DNA from: Maribacter sp. MMG018
GTDB taxonomy: Bacteria; Bacteroidota; Bacteroidia; Flavobacteriales; Flavobacteriaceae
Direction: 5' to 3'
Length of the DNA stretch: 64,000 nucleotides
Assembly: GCF_018100785.1 (NCBI RefSeq)
Contig: NZ_JAGJEC010000004.1
Coordinates: 124,001-188,000, forward strand
Shown: piece after piece, positions 45,701 through 54,081 of the stretch
Numbering within the stretch: the stretch's first letter is position 1
How the letters are laid out: each line of letters starts with the position of its first letter
Translations under genes and position numbers: made by a program
Notes under the pieces: model-generated
What the model was told of the DNA's origin: nothing
What the model saw: the letters and a program-made list of their open reading frames with translations, nothing else
Database searches by the model: none

Positions 45701-46369
45701 ATTCAGGGTACCGATTTCTTATATGTGGACGGTAAACCGGTCGTTAACCAAACAACGGGCGCTTACGAACGTACCACTACCTCCAATAATGTAATCGGGA
45801 ACATTACACCTGATTGGACCGCCGGTATTACCAACTCTTTAAAATACAAAAACCTGGACCTTAGCTTTTTAATAGACATTCAAAGCGGTGGAGACGTATA
45901 TTCGAACGATATATCTACAGGTAACAGATCTGGTCTTTACAGCTGGTCTGTGGGAACTAACGATCTAGGCAACCCTATTCGTAATTCGCTTGCCGATGGT
46001 GGTGGTATCATCTTGGACGGTGTTGCCCCCGATGGCTCCAAGAACACTGTTAGAACGGCAATGGATACGTATAGAAACGCAACCGGAAGTGTAATGGCCC
46101 CAAAGGCTTATTTCATTTACGATGCCTCTTATGTAAAGCTTAGAGAAGTAGCGTTGAACTATAATTTTCCTAAAATGAAATTTATGGAAAAACTGAGCAT
46201 TCAGTCTTTTAGACTCGGTGTTGTCGGTTCAAATCTATGGATCATTCATAAAAACCTACCATTTGCAGATCCTGAAGCCGGGTTAAGTTCCGGAAACCTT
46301 CAAGGTTCTCAGAACGGGGTATTGCCAACGGTAAAAAACATTGGGGTAAACCTTCAAGTTCAATTCTAA
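42797..46369 (+). CDS. SusC/RagA-family TonB-dependent receptor with signalling (STN) domain
   Basis: A 1190-residue outer-membrane transporter. After the signal peptide (residues 20-38) comes an STN domain (about 50-115, FDLERASFEKVFEEI region) that contacts FecR, then a carboxypeptidase-like regulatory domain (about 145-215, GVIYDGQGQPLPGANVLE), the TonB box (DEVVVTALG), the plug with SusC signature (ALYGSRATNGAVIITTKSG) and the beta-barrel. It imports the ligand captured by SusD and reports it to FecR. RagA-type relatives import peptides, which fits the peptidases downstream. The gene is complete. Confidence 0.97.
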   Translation: MKKYRSGVSPFRILPKIDLKMKLTILFLIVSLLKIQANNYTQGDKFTLDLERASFEKVFEEIEAISEYRFLFESNEIELDRKITLKVKNKKITEVLDFLFKDTYIKYRIKGRQVILINAEIKPFLQNPKASLDNEKESGATVQQQVSGVIYDGQGQPLPGANVLEKGTTNGSQTDFDGNFTISVASDAILVVSYIGFKTKEVPVNNQSTISITLEEDSAQLDEVVVTALGISREKKSLGYATQEIDGEDVNRTPTDNVANALSGKIAGVQIKNNTNLGGSTNVVIRGSTSLTGNNQALFVVDGVPVSNSNFNTSDQQNGTGGFDYGNMASDINPNDIKSINVLKGAAATALYGSRATNGAVIITTKSGSGAKKKPTVTINSNVTVGWIDESTWPEFQYEYGTGYGAVYGSGGDSFFVDNDVDGDGVVDMVTPSTAYGSYGAPFDSNLMVYQWDSFYEGSPTYLQPTPWEAPKDKLISFFETPITTTNSVAVAGAGEKATYRIAYTRFNQDGILPNSNLTRDNISINTTFDITDKLSVSGSANYVLTDALGRNRTGNETGANAQNVISSMRKYWAMNVGVQELKDAYFSTGNNVDPFMGGTIDNPYWVVYENYQNDSRSRIFGNVSAKYKFTDWLNIEGRVSLDTYSFIQEERNNKGTAGAVGRYSRRNINYSEENYDLMLNFNKYVTDKLNISGVLGTNIRRTDLSSIYAETNGGLVLEGLYSLSNSYSQPAAPIENVEKVGVDGFYGLASFGYDNLIYLDVTGRFDHSSTLPSENSTYFYPSISSSFVFSNIIDKSWLSFGKFRLNYAEVGSSAPANSLVDVLDKPTPFGSVALYGTNATKNNQDLVPEKTVSIETGLEMRFLNSRVGMDLSLYKTNSKDQIIPVAVSTATGYSSKFVNAGEIENKGIEIALDGNIIPTGDFQWKANVNWAKNESTVLSLFEGGSNLQLGSVSGVSINATVGEPYGTIQGTDFLYVDGKPVVNQTTGAYERTTTSNNVIGNITPDWTAGITNSLKYKNLDLSFLIDIQSGGDVYSNDISTGNRSGLYSWSVGTNDLGNPIRNSLADGGGIILDGVAPDGSKNTVRTAMDTYRNATGSVMAPKAYFIYDASYVKLREVALNYNFPKMKFMEKLSIQSFRLGVVGSNLWIIHKNLPFADPEAGLSSGNLQGSQNGVLPTVKNIGVNLQVQF

Positions 46370-46388
46370 ACCAATAAAAAATTAGAAA

Positions 46389-47807
46389 ATGAAAAACTAT
46401 TATATCATATTTTTGACAGCCCTGTTTTTCTCATGCTCTGGAGATTTGGAAGACATGAACGTGGACGTAAAAAATGCAACTTCAGCACCTGCCGAAGCAT
46501 TTTTCAATACAGCTTTAAAAAACATGTCCGACCTAGAAAGCGGCATCACTTATGGAGCTGATGGCAACCCTTTTAATACCACAAGACTTTTGGTACAACA
46601 AATTTCATCGGTCACCTATAATGAGGGTACCACCTATTATTCGAATTTTGATTGGAGCAATGTCTACATGGGGGTTCTTATAAACTTGTCCAAAAGTGCC
46701 GAGGTGGTCAATGAAGAAATAGCGTCGGAATCTGGCACTGCCGCCGTTAGCCAAAACAAACTGGCGATCATTGAGCTGATGAACGTGTACACCTATTCCA
46801 AATTAGTCGAATCTTTTGGGGATATTCCATACACCCAAGCTTTGGATGTAGATAATATTTCACCAGCCTACGATGATGCGGAAACCATCTATATCGATTT
46901 ATTGGCAAGACTAAGTACCGCTCTTGGTAATTTGGATGAAACCGCCGCCGGTTGGTCAGACGATATTATGTACGACGGCAACATTAGCGGATGGAAAATG
47001 TTCGGTAGGTCTTTACAGTTGCAAATGGGCATGCGTATTGCGGATAGCAATCCACAATTGGCATCGGATACTATTGACGAAGCCGTTTCTGGCGTGTTTA
47101 CCTCAAATGCCGACAATGCAGAAATCGAACATTTAGGTTCACAGCCCAACACCAACGAATTATGGACAGACCTTGCGGTAGGTAACAGAAGGGATTTTGT
47201 TGGCGCAAAACCTTTTATAGACTACATGAACGATTTGGACGACCCAAGATTAAATGTGTTTTTTCAACCTGTAGGTAGCGAATATATCGGGGCTCCTTCG
47301 GGGCTTGTAGTGGCCTATGACGATTACTCCATTTTCGGTACTCTTTTCTACGAACCTACAACTCCTGTATTGTTTTTAGATTATGCGACCGTAGAGTTTC
47401 TTTTGGCAGAGGCGGCCGAACGCGAATTGGGAGGTGTAACAGATGCCGAAATGCACTACAACAATGCGATCAAAGCTTCTTTTGAATACTACAATGTTGA
47501 AGGCGCGGATGCTTATCTATTGCAACCGGACGTTGCGTACGATACGGCACTTGGCGATTGGAAACAAAAAATAGGTATGCAAAAGTGGGTAGCTCTTTTT
47601 AACCAAGGATTGGAAGCATGGACGGAATACAGACGTTTGGACTACCCTAGTCTTTCCGCACCACCAGATTCATATGTAGATACGGTTCCTGTTCGATTGA
47701 TATATCCTATTTCCGAACAAACCCTAAACCGTGCAAATTACGAAGCGGCGGCCGCAGCTATTGGAGGTGACCTACTCACCACTAAACTGTTCTGGGACCA
47801 GTATTGA
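46389..47807 (+). CDS. SusD/RagB-family nutrient-binding outer-membrane lipoprotein
   Basis: A 472-residue lipoprotein (TALFFSC, Cys at about 16). Family features include VKNATSAPAEAFFNTALKNM near the N-terminus, an all-helical TPR-like body (ELMNVYTYSKLVESFGDIPYTQAL) and the C-terminal segment EAWTEYRRLDYPSL. It belongs to the SusD-like-2 branch. It acts as the lid over SusC (encoded 19 bases upstream) and binds the substrate at the surface. Whether that substrate is peptide cannot be read from the binding site, but the neighbouring enzymes suggest it. Confidence 0.96.
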   Translation: MKNYYIIFLTALFFSCSGDLEDMNVDVKNATSAPAEAFFNTALKNMSDLESGITYGADGNPFNTTRLLVQQISSVTYNEGTTYYSNFDWSNVYMGVLINLSKSAEVVNEEIASESGTAAVSQNKLAIIELMNVYTYSKLVESFGDIPYTQALDVDNISPAYDDAETIYIDLLARLSTALGNLDETAAGWSDDIMYDGNISGWKMFGRSLQLQMGMRIADSNPQLASDTIDEAVSGVFTSNADNAEIEHLGSQPNTNELWTDLAVGNRRDFVGAKPFIDYMNDLDDPRLNVFFQPVGSEYIGAPSGLVVAYDDYSIFGTLFYEPTTPVLFLDYATVEFLLAEAAERELGGVTDAEMHYNNAIKASFEYYNVEGADAYLLQPDVAYDTALGDWKQKIGMQKWVALFNQGLEAWTEYRRLDYPSLSAPPDSYVDTVPVRLIYPISEQTLNRANYEAAAAAIGGDLLTTKLFWDQY

Positions 47808-47920
47808 TAAAAAAAGTAATGAAACCAAAACATAGTTTTTAAATAAGGCAACATATAACAATACCCATAATAAAAGTTTTTAGTGTTCATAATTAGATGT
47901 AAGTATTGTTTAAGTTAGCC

Positions 47921-47993
47921 AGTGAACGAGTAAGGCAAAAGATCTACCATTAGGATTAACCTACCTAGGATTGTCTTTTGCCCCTCTTTCACT
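47921..47993 (+). promoter_or_regulatory. Long hairpin in the SusD-peptidase gap
   Basis: AGTGAA and GGCAAAAGA pair with TCTTTTGCC and TTCACT across a loop of about 31 bases; a small TTAGG/CCTAA pair lies inside. A second hairpin, TACCGA-CAAGCA-TCGGTA, follows at 48038-48055. The 389-base gap has no gene. The structure could end most transcripts after SusD or mark an RNA processing site. Confidence 0.45.
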
Positions 47994-48196
47994 ATCAAAC
48001 CATTAAATTGAAGTTTATAACATAACATTTAGTACGATACCGACAAGCATCGGTACCCCTCTAAACTCCCAGATCGACCAACCAAAAAAGTATGACCCGA
48101 AGATGTAAGTATAGATACCATTAACCCCTATAACAACCAACATTGAGATGTCTTGGCAACAAGTAGTTCTCTTATTAACTAAAAAGAACAACAAGA

Positions 48197-49699
48197 ATGA
48201 AAAAAATTTACAGACTACTACTCATCTTAAGTATAGTTTCTACTCCTATTGCAGCACAACAGCTCAACACGAATATGGACTCCGTTGTAACTACCTATGG
48301 ACAAGTGACCATTAAAGGAGCTCCTGTAAAATATAAGGCAATAGCAGGAAAACAACCTGTTTGGGACGATAAAGGAAATATAATCGCCGGTCTCTATTTT
48401 ACGTACTACGAAAGATCAAATATCAAGGATAGATCTAAACGTCCGTTGTTTATATCGTTCAATGGTGGCCCCGGGGCCGCATCGGTATGGATGCATCTTG
48501 GCTATACCGGACCCTACCGAGTTAAGGTAGACGACGAAGGGTATCCCGTACAGCCCTATGGTGTAGAAGAAAATCCGTATTCCATATTGGACGTTGCCGA
48601 TATTGTCTATGTAGAACCCGTAAATACCGGTTTTTCCAGACCTATAGATTCTATGGACCAAAAAGAGGTCGCCAAAAGATTTTTTGGTGTCAATGCAGAT
48701 ATAAAATACCTGGCAAGCTGGATCAATACGTTTGTAACCAGACAAAACCGATGGGAATCGCCTAAATACCTTATCGGTGAAAGTTACGGCACCCCTAGGG
48801 TCTCTGGCCTATCGTTAGAACTACAAAATGCCCATTGGATGTATCTGAACGGGGTGGTATTGGTATCCCCAACAGGATTGGGAATAGAGCGTGGCACCGC
48901 CGTAGAGGCCGCCAACCTGCTCCCCTACTATGCCGCAACGGCATGGTATCATAAAAAATTATCGCCAGACCTACAATCAAAAGACCTCCCCGAACTATTA
49001 TCGGAAGTAGAGGACTACACCGTTAACGAACTTATAACCATTATGGCCAAAGGAGGTTTTCTTCCGGCGGCAGAAAAAGAAGCAGCAGCTACTAAAATCT
49101 CCAAATACACCGGACTATCAAAAAAAGTGGTCTTGGAGCATCACTTAAGGATCCCAAAGAATTTTTTCTGGAAAGAACTTTTACGTGATGAAAGTTTTAC
49201 CATAGGCAGACTGGATTCCAGATATTTGGGAATAGACAAAATGGATGCTGGCGACCGTCCGGATTATCCCGCAGAGTACAAATCATGGCAACATAGCTTT
49301 ACCCCTGCCGGCAACTATTATTTTAAAAATCACCTTAATTACCATACAGACCTAAATTACTATATAGCAGGGCATACACGACCTTGGGACCGAAGTAACA
49401 ATACTACCGGTGAAGACCTTCGCCAAGCCATGGCACAGAATCCATATTTACACGTATTCGTACAATCCGGTTACTACGATGGAGCTACCGATTATTTTAA
49501 CGCACAGTACAACCTATGGCAAATGGACCCTAGCGGAAAACTAAAAGACCGCATGAGTTGGAAAGGCTACCGTAGCGGCCATATGATGTACTTGCGCACC
49601 GAAGACCTGGAATCTTCCAATGAGCACATTCGTGAATTTATAAAGCAATCGACCCCAAAAGAGGGCCAACCCGCACTATACCCAAGAAAAACAAACTAA
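48197..49699 (+). CDS. Secreted S10-family serine carboxypeptidase, first copy
   Basis: A 500-residue protein with a Sec signal peptide (LLLILSIVSTPIAAQ). The S10 triad is complete: Ser196 in GESYG, Asp428 in SGYYDGATDY, His462 in SGHMMY. The oxyanion loop NGGPGAASVW is at 89-98. These enzymes remove C-terminal amino acids from peptides. The next gene is a close paralogue (by eye about three quarters identical), so a tandem duplication. It should act in the periplasm or outside on peptides brought by SusC/D. Confidence 0.95.
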   Translation: MKKIYRLLLILSIVSTPIAAQQLNTNMDSVVTTYGQVTIKGAPVKYKAIAGKQPVWDDKGNIIAGLYFTYYERSNIKDRSKRPLFISFNGGPGAASVWMHLGYTGPYRVKVDDEGYPVQPYGVEENPYSILDVADIVYVEPVNTGFSRPIDSMDQKEVAKRFFGVNADIKYLASWINTFVTRQNRWESPKYLIGESYGTPRVSGLSLELQNAHWMYLNGVVLVSPTGLGIERGTAVEAANLLPYYAATAWYHKKLSPDLQSKDLPELLSEVEDYTVNELITIMAKGGFLPAAEKEAAATKISKYTGLSKKVVLEHHLRIPKNFFWKELLRDESFTIGRLDSRYLGIDKMDAGDRPDYPAEYKSWQHSFTPAGNYYFKNHLNYHTDLNYYIAGHTRPWDRSNNTTGEDLRQAMAQNPYLHVFVQSGYYDGATDYFNAQYNLWQMDPSGKLKDRMSWKGYRSGHMMYLRTEDLESSNEHIREFIKQSTPKEGQPALYPRKTN

Positions 49700-49755
49700 C
49701 GAATGTTTAGTAGACCTATAAATAGCCTTTAAGAAAGAACATTAAAACCAGTGAG

Positions 49756-51261
49756 ATGAATAAATTATTGACGATTACAATAGTATGGCTGCTATTTGCC
49801 TTGCCCTTACAGGCCCAGCAACTGAACACCAGTATGGATTCTACGGTAACCACGAACGGGGTGGTCACCATAAAGGGAACACAGATCAAATACACCGCCA
49901 CCACAGGAAAACAACCTGTTTGGGATGAAAAAGGAGAAATTATAGCAGGTTTATATTTTACATATTACCAACGATCGGGCATTAGTAACAAAGCCAAAAG
50001 ACCGCTTATCATTTCATTTAACGGGGGACCGGGTTCGGCATCGGTATGGATGCACATCGCTTACACCGGACCAAAAATCTTAAAAATAGACGATGAAGGT
50101 TATCCTATACAGCCATACGGCATTAAAGACAACCCATACTCTATTCTAGACGTCGCGGATATCGTATACGTAAACCCTGTAAACACAGGCTACTCAAGAG
50201 CCGTAAGCACTATGGACCCCAAAGAGGTTTCAAAAAGGTTCTTCGGGGTAAACCCAGATATCAAATACCTTGCGACTTGGGTAAACACGTTCGTAACAAG
50301 ACAAAACCGTTGGGAATCGCCAAAATACCTCATCGGCGAAAGTTATGGTACGCCTCGCGTTTCAGGGTTATCGTTAGAATTACAGAACAGGCACTGGATG
50401 TATCTCAATGGGGTGATCTTGGTTTCACCGACCGGATTGGGAATAGAACGCGGCACGGCTGTGGAAGCTGCCAACTATCTGCCATATTATGCCGCCGCGG
50501 CATGGCACCACAAAAAATTGCCCGCCGATCTACAGGCCAAAGATCTTACCGATGTTTTACCTGAAGTAGAGGCCTATACCGTCAACGAATTAATTCCGAT
50601 CATGGCCAAGGGAGGCTTTTTACCCGAAGCCGAAAAAAATAAAGCGGCTGCCCGTATAGCAAAATATACCGGGTTATCAGAAAAAGTAATTCTAGAACAC
50701 AACCTAAGAATACCTAAAAGGTTTTTTTGGAAAGAGTTGTTACGTGACGAAGGCTTTCATATCGGAAGGTTAGATTCCAGGTATTTGGGAATAGATAGAA
50801 TGGATGCAGGCGAACGCCCCGATTACTCGGCGGAACTTACCTCGTGGCTACACTCGTTTACTCCAGCGATCAACTACTACATTAAAAAGCACTTAAACTA
50901 CAACACCGATTTAAAATATAATATGTTCGGACCGGTACACCCATGGGATCGCAGTGGCAATACCACCGGTGAAGACCTGCGCCAGGCTATGGCACAGAAC
51001 CCCTACCTACATGTAATGGTGCAAGCGGGGTATTTTGATGGGGGAACCGATTATTTTAACTCCAAATACAATCTATGGCAAATGGACCCCAGCGGAAAAT
51101 TACGTGAACGTATGAGCTGGCATGGTTACCGTAGCGGACATATGATGTATTTACGTAACGAAGACCTTGAGACCTCTAATGAGCACATCAGGGAATTTAT
51201 AAAACTATCGACCCCAAAAGAAGGACAACCGGCTCAATATCACCGAAATCCGAAAAATTAA
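49756..51261 (+). CDS. Secreted S10-family serine carboxypeptidase, second copy
   Basis: A 501-residue paralogue of the gene upstream, with its own signal peptide (TIVWLLFALPLQAQ). The triad is again Ser196 (GESYG), Asp428 (AGYFDGGTDY) and His462 (SGHMMY), with NGGPGSASVW as the oxyanion loop. The copies differ most in the signal peptide and scattered surface positions, which suggests both are functional and may differ in residue preference. The 56-base gap implies co-transcription. Confidence 0.95.
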   Translation: MNKLLTITIVWLLFALPLQAQQLNTSMDSTVTTNGVVTIKGTQIKYTATTGKQPVWDEKGEIIAGLYFTYYQRSGISNKAKRPLIISFNGGPGSASVWMHIAYTGPKILKIDDEGYPIQPYGIKDNPYSILDVADIVYVNPVNTGYSRAVSTMDPKEVSKRFFGVNPDIKYLATWVNTFVTRQNRWESPKYLIGESYGTPRVSGLSLELQNRHWMYLNGVILVSPTGLGIERGTAVEAANYLPYYAAAAWHHKKLPADLQAKDLTDVLPEVEAYTVNELIPIMAKGGFLPEAEKNKAAARIAKYTGLSEKVILEHNLRIPKRFFWKELLRDEGFHIGRLDSRYLGIDRMDAGERPDYSAELTSWLHSFTPAINYYIKKHLNYNTDLKYNMFGPVHPWDRSGNTTGEDLRQAMAQNPYLHVMVQAGYFDGGTDYFNSKYNLWQMDPSGKLRERMSWHGYRSGHMMYLRNEDLETSNEHIREFIKLSTPKEGQPAQYHRNPKN

Positions 51262-51290
51262 TTTATAAAAAAAGCAACCGATCACTGACT

Positions 51291-51314
51291 AAAATAAACT
51301 TCTATGTTTATTTT
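51291..51314 (+). promoter_or_regulatory. Hairpin before the second amidohydrolase
   Basis: AAAATAAAC-TTCTAT-GTTTATTTT is a perfect 9-base AT-rich stem. With the T run it could act as a partial terminator between the peptidase and amidohydrolase genes. TATGTTTA inside it is also one base off a -7 box. Confidence 0.4.
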
Positions 51315-51364
51315 CATAAAACCAATGATCATTTAAAACAACATAACCAAAATTTAAATTTCGT

Positions 51365-52960
51365 ATGAAAAACCTAAAACACCAATTAGCATTAGTTGCC
51401 TGCTTTCTTTTAGTAGTTAGTGCTCATGCCCAAATTGCCAAAGCTCCAGATCGCCAAGAGGGCGAAGGACCATGGTCTCAATTGATCATCAGGGGCGCTA
51501 CCCTAATAAACGGCACCCTGGCCCCTCCTATTGGCCCTGTGGACATTGTAGTGGAAAAGAACAAGATCGTAGAAGTTAAAACCGTTGGTTATCCTGGGGT
51601 TCCGATCAAAGAATCTAGGCGACCAAAACTAAAGCCGGGCGGTAAAGAGCTGAATGCAGAGGGGCTCTATATACTACCGGGTTTTGTAGACTCGCACGCA
51701 CATATCGGAGGTAAATCGCAAGGTACATCCGCAGAATATGTATTTAAATTATGGATGGGCCATGGTATCACCACCATTGTAGACCCAAGTAGTGGTAATG
51801 GAATTGATTGGGTTCTTGATGCCAAAAAGAAAAGTGCCCAAAATAAAATAACGGCACCTAGAATAAAAGCCTACACCGCTTTTGGCCAAAATAGCAAAGA
51901 ACCTATTGCCACCGAAGAGCAGGCAAGGGAATGGGTGCGCAACAATGCCAAAATAGGAGCGGACGGAATTAAGTTTTTTGGTGCCTCGCCTACGGTAATG
52001 GCAGCTGCCTTGGACGAAAACAAAAAATTGGGACTTCGTTCTAAAATGCACCATGCCCAGCTTTATGTGGGTAGCTGGAATGCATTGACCAGTGCCAGGG
52101 CCGGCCTTACTTCTATGGAGCATTGGTATGGTCTGCCAGAAGCCCTTTTTGATGACAAAACGGTACAGAACTACTCGTTGAATTACAACTATCAGAATGA
52201 GCAAGATCGTTTTGGTGAAGCAGGCCAACTATGGAAACAGGCAGCAGCTCCGTATAGCGAAAAATGGAACAGTGTTATGAACGAACTCTTAGAGCTCGAT
52301 TTTACGCTATCGCCCACCTTTGTGATCTACGAAGCCAACCGTGACCTGCACCGTGCCCGTAGAGCGGAGTTCCACGAAGAATATACGCTACCTTCTTTAT
52401 GGGAGTTCTATGCACCAAGTAGAGAATCGCACGGTTCTTATTGGCACGATTGGGGAACCGAAAAAGAAATTGAATGGAAAGAAAATTATAAGCTTTGGAT
52501 GACCTTCGTAAACGAATACAAGAATCGTGGAGGAAGGGTCACGGTAGGTACCGATGCCGGTTTTATCTATGAACTATACGGTTTTGCTTATCCCCGTGAA
52601 ATGGAACTGTTAAGAGAGGCAGGCTTTCACCCATTGGAAGTTATCAAGGCGGCTACCCTGAACGGAGCAGAGGCTTTGGGCATGGACGACCAAATAGGTT
52701 CTGTAGAAGTAGGTAAATTGGCCGATTTTGTAATCGTCGAGGAAAATCCTTTGGAGAACTTTCAGACCTTATACGGAACAGGAGCCATAAGACTAACGGA
52801 AGACAATGAGGTAGTTCGTGTAGGCGGCGTTAAATACACCGTAAAAGATGGTATTATTTATGACGCAAAACAACTCTTGGAAGATGTTAAGGAAATCGTT
52901 AGAAAAGAAAAAGCCAAAACAAACTATAAAATAACCCAACCGGGAACAGATAAATATTAA
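51365..52960 (+). CDS. Secreted M38-type amidohydrolase, second of two in the locus
   Basis: A 531-residue protein with a signal peptide (LALVACFLLVVSAHAQ). Metal-site residues: His111 and His113 (DSHAHIGG), Lys203 (DGIKFFG), His230 or the preceding His229 (SKMHHAQ), His253 (SMEHWYG) and the Asp in VGTDAGF. It is a clear homologue of the enzyme at 39820, sharing the RLIIRG/LIIRGAT opening and the VGGVKYTxKDGIIYDAKQLL end. Two diverged copies at both ends of the locus suggest related substrates. A terminator hairpin follows. Confidence 0.94.
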   Translation: MKNLKHQLALVACFLLVVSAHAQIAKAPDRQEGEGPWSQLIIRGATLINGTLAPPIGPVDIVVEKNKIVEVKTVGYPGVPIKESRRPKLKPGGKELNAEGLYILPGFVDSHAHIGGKSQGTSAEYVFKLWMGHGITTIVDPSSGNGIDWVLDAKKKSAQNKITAPRIKAYTAFGQNSKEPIATEEQAREWVRNNAKIGADGIKFFGASPTVMAAALDENKKLGLRSKMHHAQLYVGSWNALTSARAGLTSMEHWYGLPEALFDDKTVQNYSLNYNYQNEQDRFGEAGQLWKQAAAPYSEKWNSVMNELLELDFTLSPTFVIYEANRDLHRARRAEFHEEYTLPSLWEFYAPSRESHGSYWHDWGTEKEIEWKENYKLWMTFVNEYKNRGGRVTVGTDAGFIYELYGFAYPREMELLREAGFHPLEVIKAATLNGAEALGMDDQIGSVEVGKLADFVIVEENPLENFQTLYGTGAIRLTEDNEVVRVGGVKYTVKDGIIYDAKQLLEDVKEIVRKEKAKTNYKITQPGTDKY

Positions 52961-52970
52961 AGCAATATGA

Positions 52971-52995
52971 TAGTGGGCCTAATAGAGGCCCACTA
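52971..52995 (+). terminator. Hairpin ending the peptidase locus
   Basis: TAGTGGGCCT-AATAG-AGGCCCACTA is a perfect 10-base stem just after the amidohydrolase stop. The T run is weak (ATCTTACTATT), but the position fits a terminator. Confidence 0.7.
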
Positions 52996-53122
52996 ATCTT
53001 ACTATTATCTTCCATTGTTTTTTACCGTAATAAAGAAACTGAAAAAGAAAAGCATATCTGTTGCCCGATATAAAGGCAAGTATGGGGACCATAGGTAAAA
53101 GTACGATGCTACCTTCTATGAA

Positions 53123-53156
53123 AAAAGGCAGTACCCTTGCGAGGTAACTGCCTTTT
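53123..53156. terminator. Intrinsic terminator, mainly for the minus strand
   Basis: AAAAGGCAGTACC and GGTAACTGCCTTTT pair around a short loop. On the minus strand the stem is followed by six Ts, 33 bases after the stop of the gene at 53189. Confidence 0.8.
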
Positions 53157-53188
53157 ATCTCCATCTAAAAACAATCTATTATAAGATC

Positions 53189-53956
53189 TTAATTACTATC
53201 GATCAAAAATCTTTTATTAAAACTATCCTTCAATATTTTTCTGGCCCTTTTTAAAAGCTCCGATACCTCTTCACTGGACACTTTTTTAATATGGGCAATT
53301 TCTTCGGCAGTAAAACCTTGATCGTTGTACAACTGAAAAATAGTTCTCATGGGCAATGCCATTTTGTGCAACACAAAGTCTATATGACGATCTATACGTT
53401 CTTTGTCCAGACTTTTGTCCAGTTTTTCGGCCAGTTCTTTTTCCTCATTGGTTACGAACACATGATCTAGGGTGTAATTATTCTTAGGGTACGATATGTC
53501 GTCCAACTCATCTACCATCATCAGGTCTCCATCGCCATCGGTACTAAAATCCTCTTCCATAGCGTCCCATTCAGGTTTGGAATACTTGTCTATATTATCA
53601 AAAAAGACACTATCGAACTGTTCTTCCGTCAAACTATCGTCCAACAATTCATCCACCTTTTTATATAAAAACGGAACCAGTTCTTTTTCGTTCTCTATTT
53701 CGTCTATATGATCGTACAATTCTATGAACAGTTGGTCCGTAAAATCTCCGGGAGAAAACATATCGCTATTCAATTCACCCCTTACTACGGCCGCTTTTAA
53801 CCTAGAGGCAACATATTTCTTTACTTCGGGCAGTATTTCCAACAACGCTTTATTAAAATCCTCTTGGTTATCCTGCTTCTTATAGGTCACCAATTTTCCA
53901 TAGGTCTGTGCCACCAAGACCCGAAAATTCCCTTTATCTAATACCTCTTCTTTCAT
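53189..53956 (-). CDS. Sigma-region-4-like regulatory protein
   Basis: A 255-residue, strongly acidic protein. The last 70 residues read as sigma region 4 (KMALPMRTIFQLYNDQGFTAEEIAHIKKVSSEEVSELLKRARK), a helix-turn-helix. The first 170 residues do not show a recognisable sigma region 2; they contain an acidic stretch (WDAMEEDFSTDGDGDLMM) and several helices. It may be a sigma-70-related factor with a diverged N-terminus or a regulator that kept only region 4. It is alone on the minus strand. Confidence 0.75.
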   Translation of the reverse strand: MKEEVLDKGNFRVLVAQTYGKLVTYKKQDNQEDFNKALLEILPEVKKYVASRLKAAVVRGELNSDMFSPGDFTDQLFIELYDHIDEIENEKELVPFLYKKVDELLDDSLTEEQFDSVFFDNIDKYSKPEWDAMEEDFSTDGDGDLMMVDELDDISYPKNNYTLDHVFVTNEEKELAEKLDKSLDKERIDRHIDFVLHKMALPMRTIFQLYNDQGFTAEEIAHIKKVSSEEVSELLKRARKILKDSFNKRFLIDSN

Positions 53957-54081
53957 GATGTGTATTATTTAGTATTGCGCTTATAAAAGTGCGAACTTCT
54001 TTAAAGAAAGAAAATGATATATGTCAGTCAATTAATCAAACCTTTTGACTTTCGTATTCAGGAAATACAAAAAGTGCCAAA

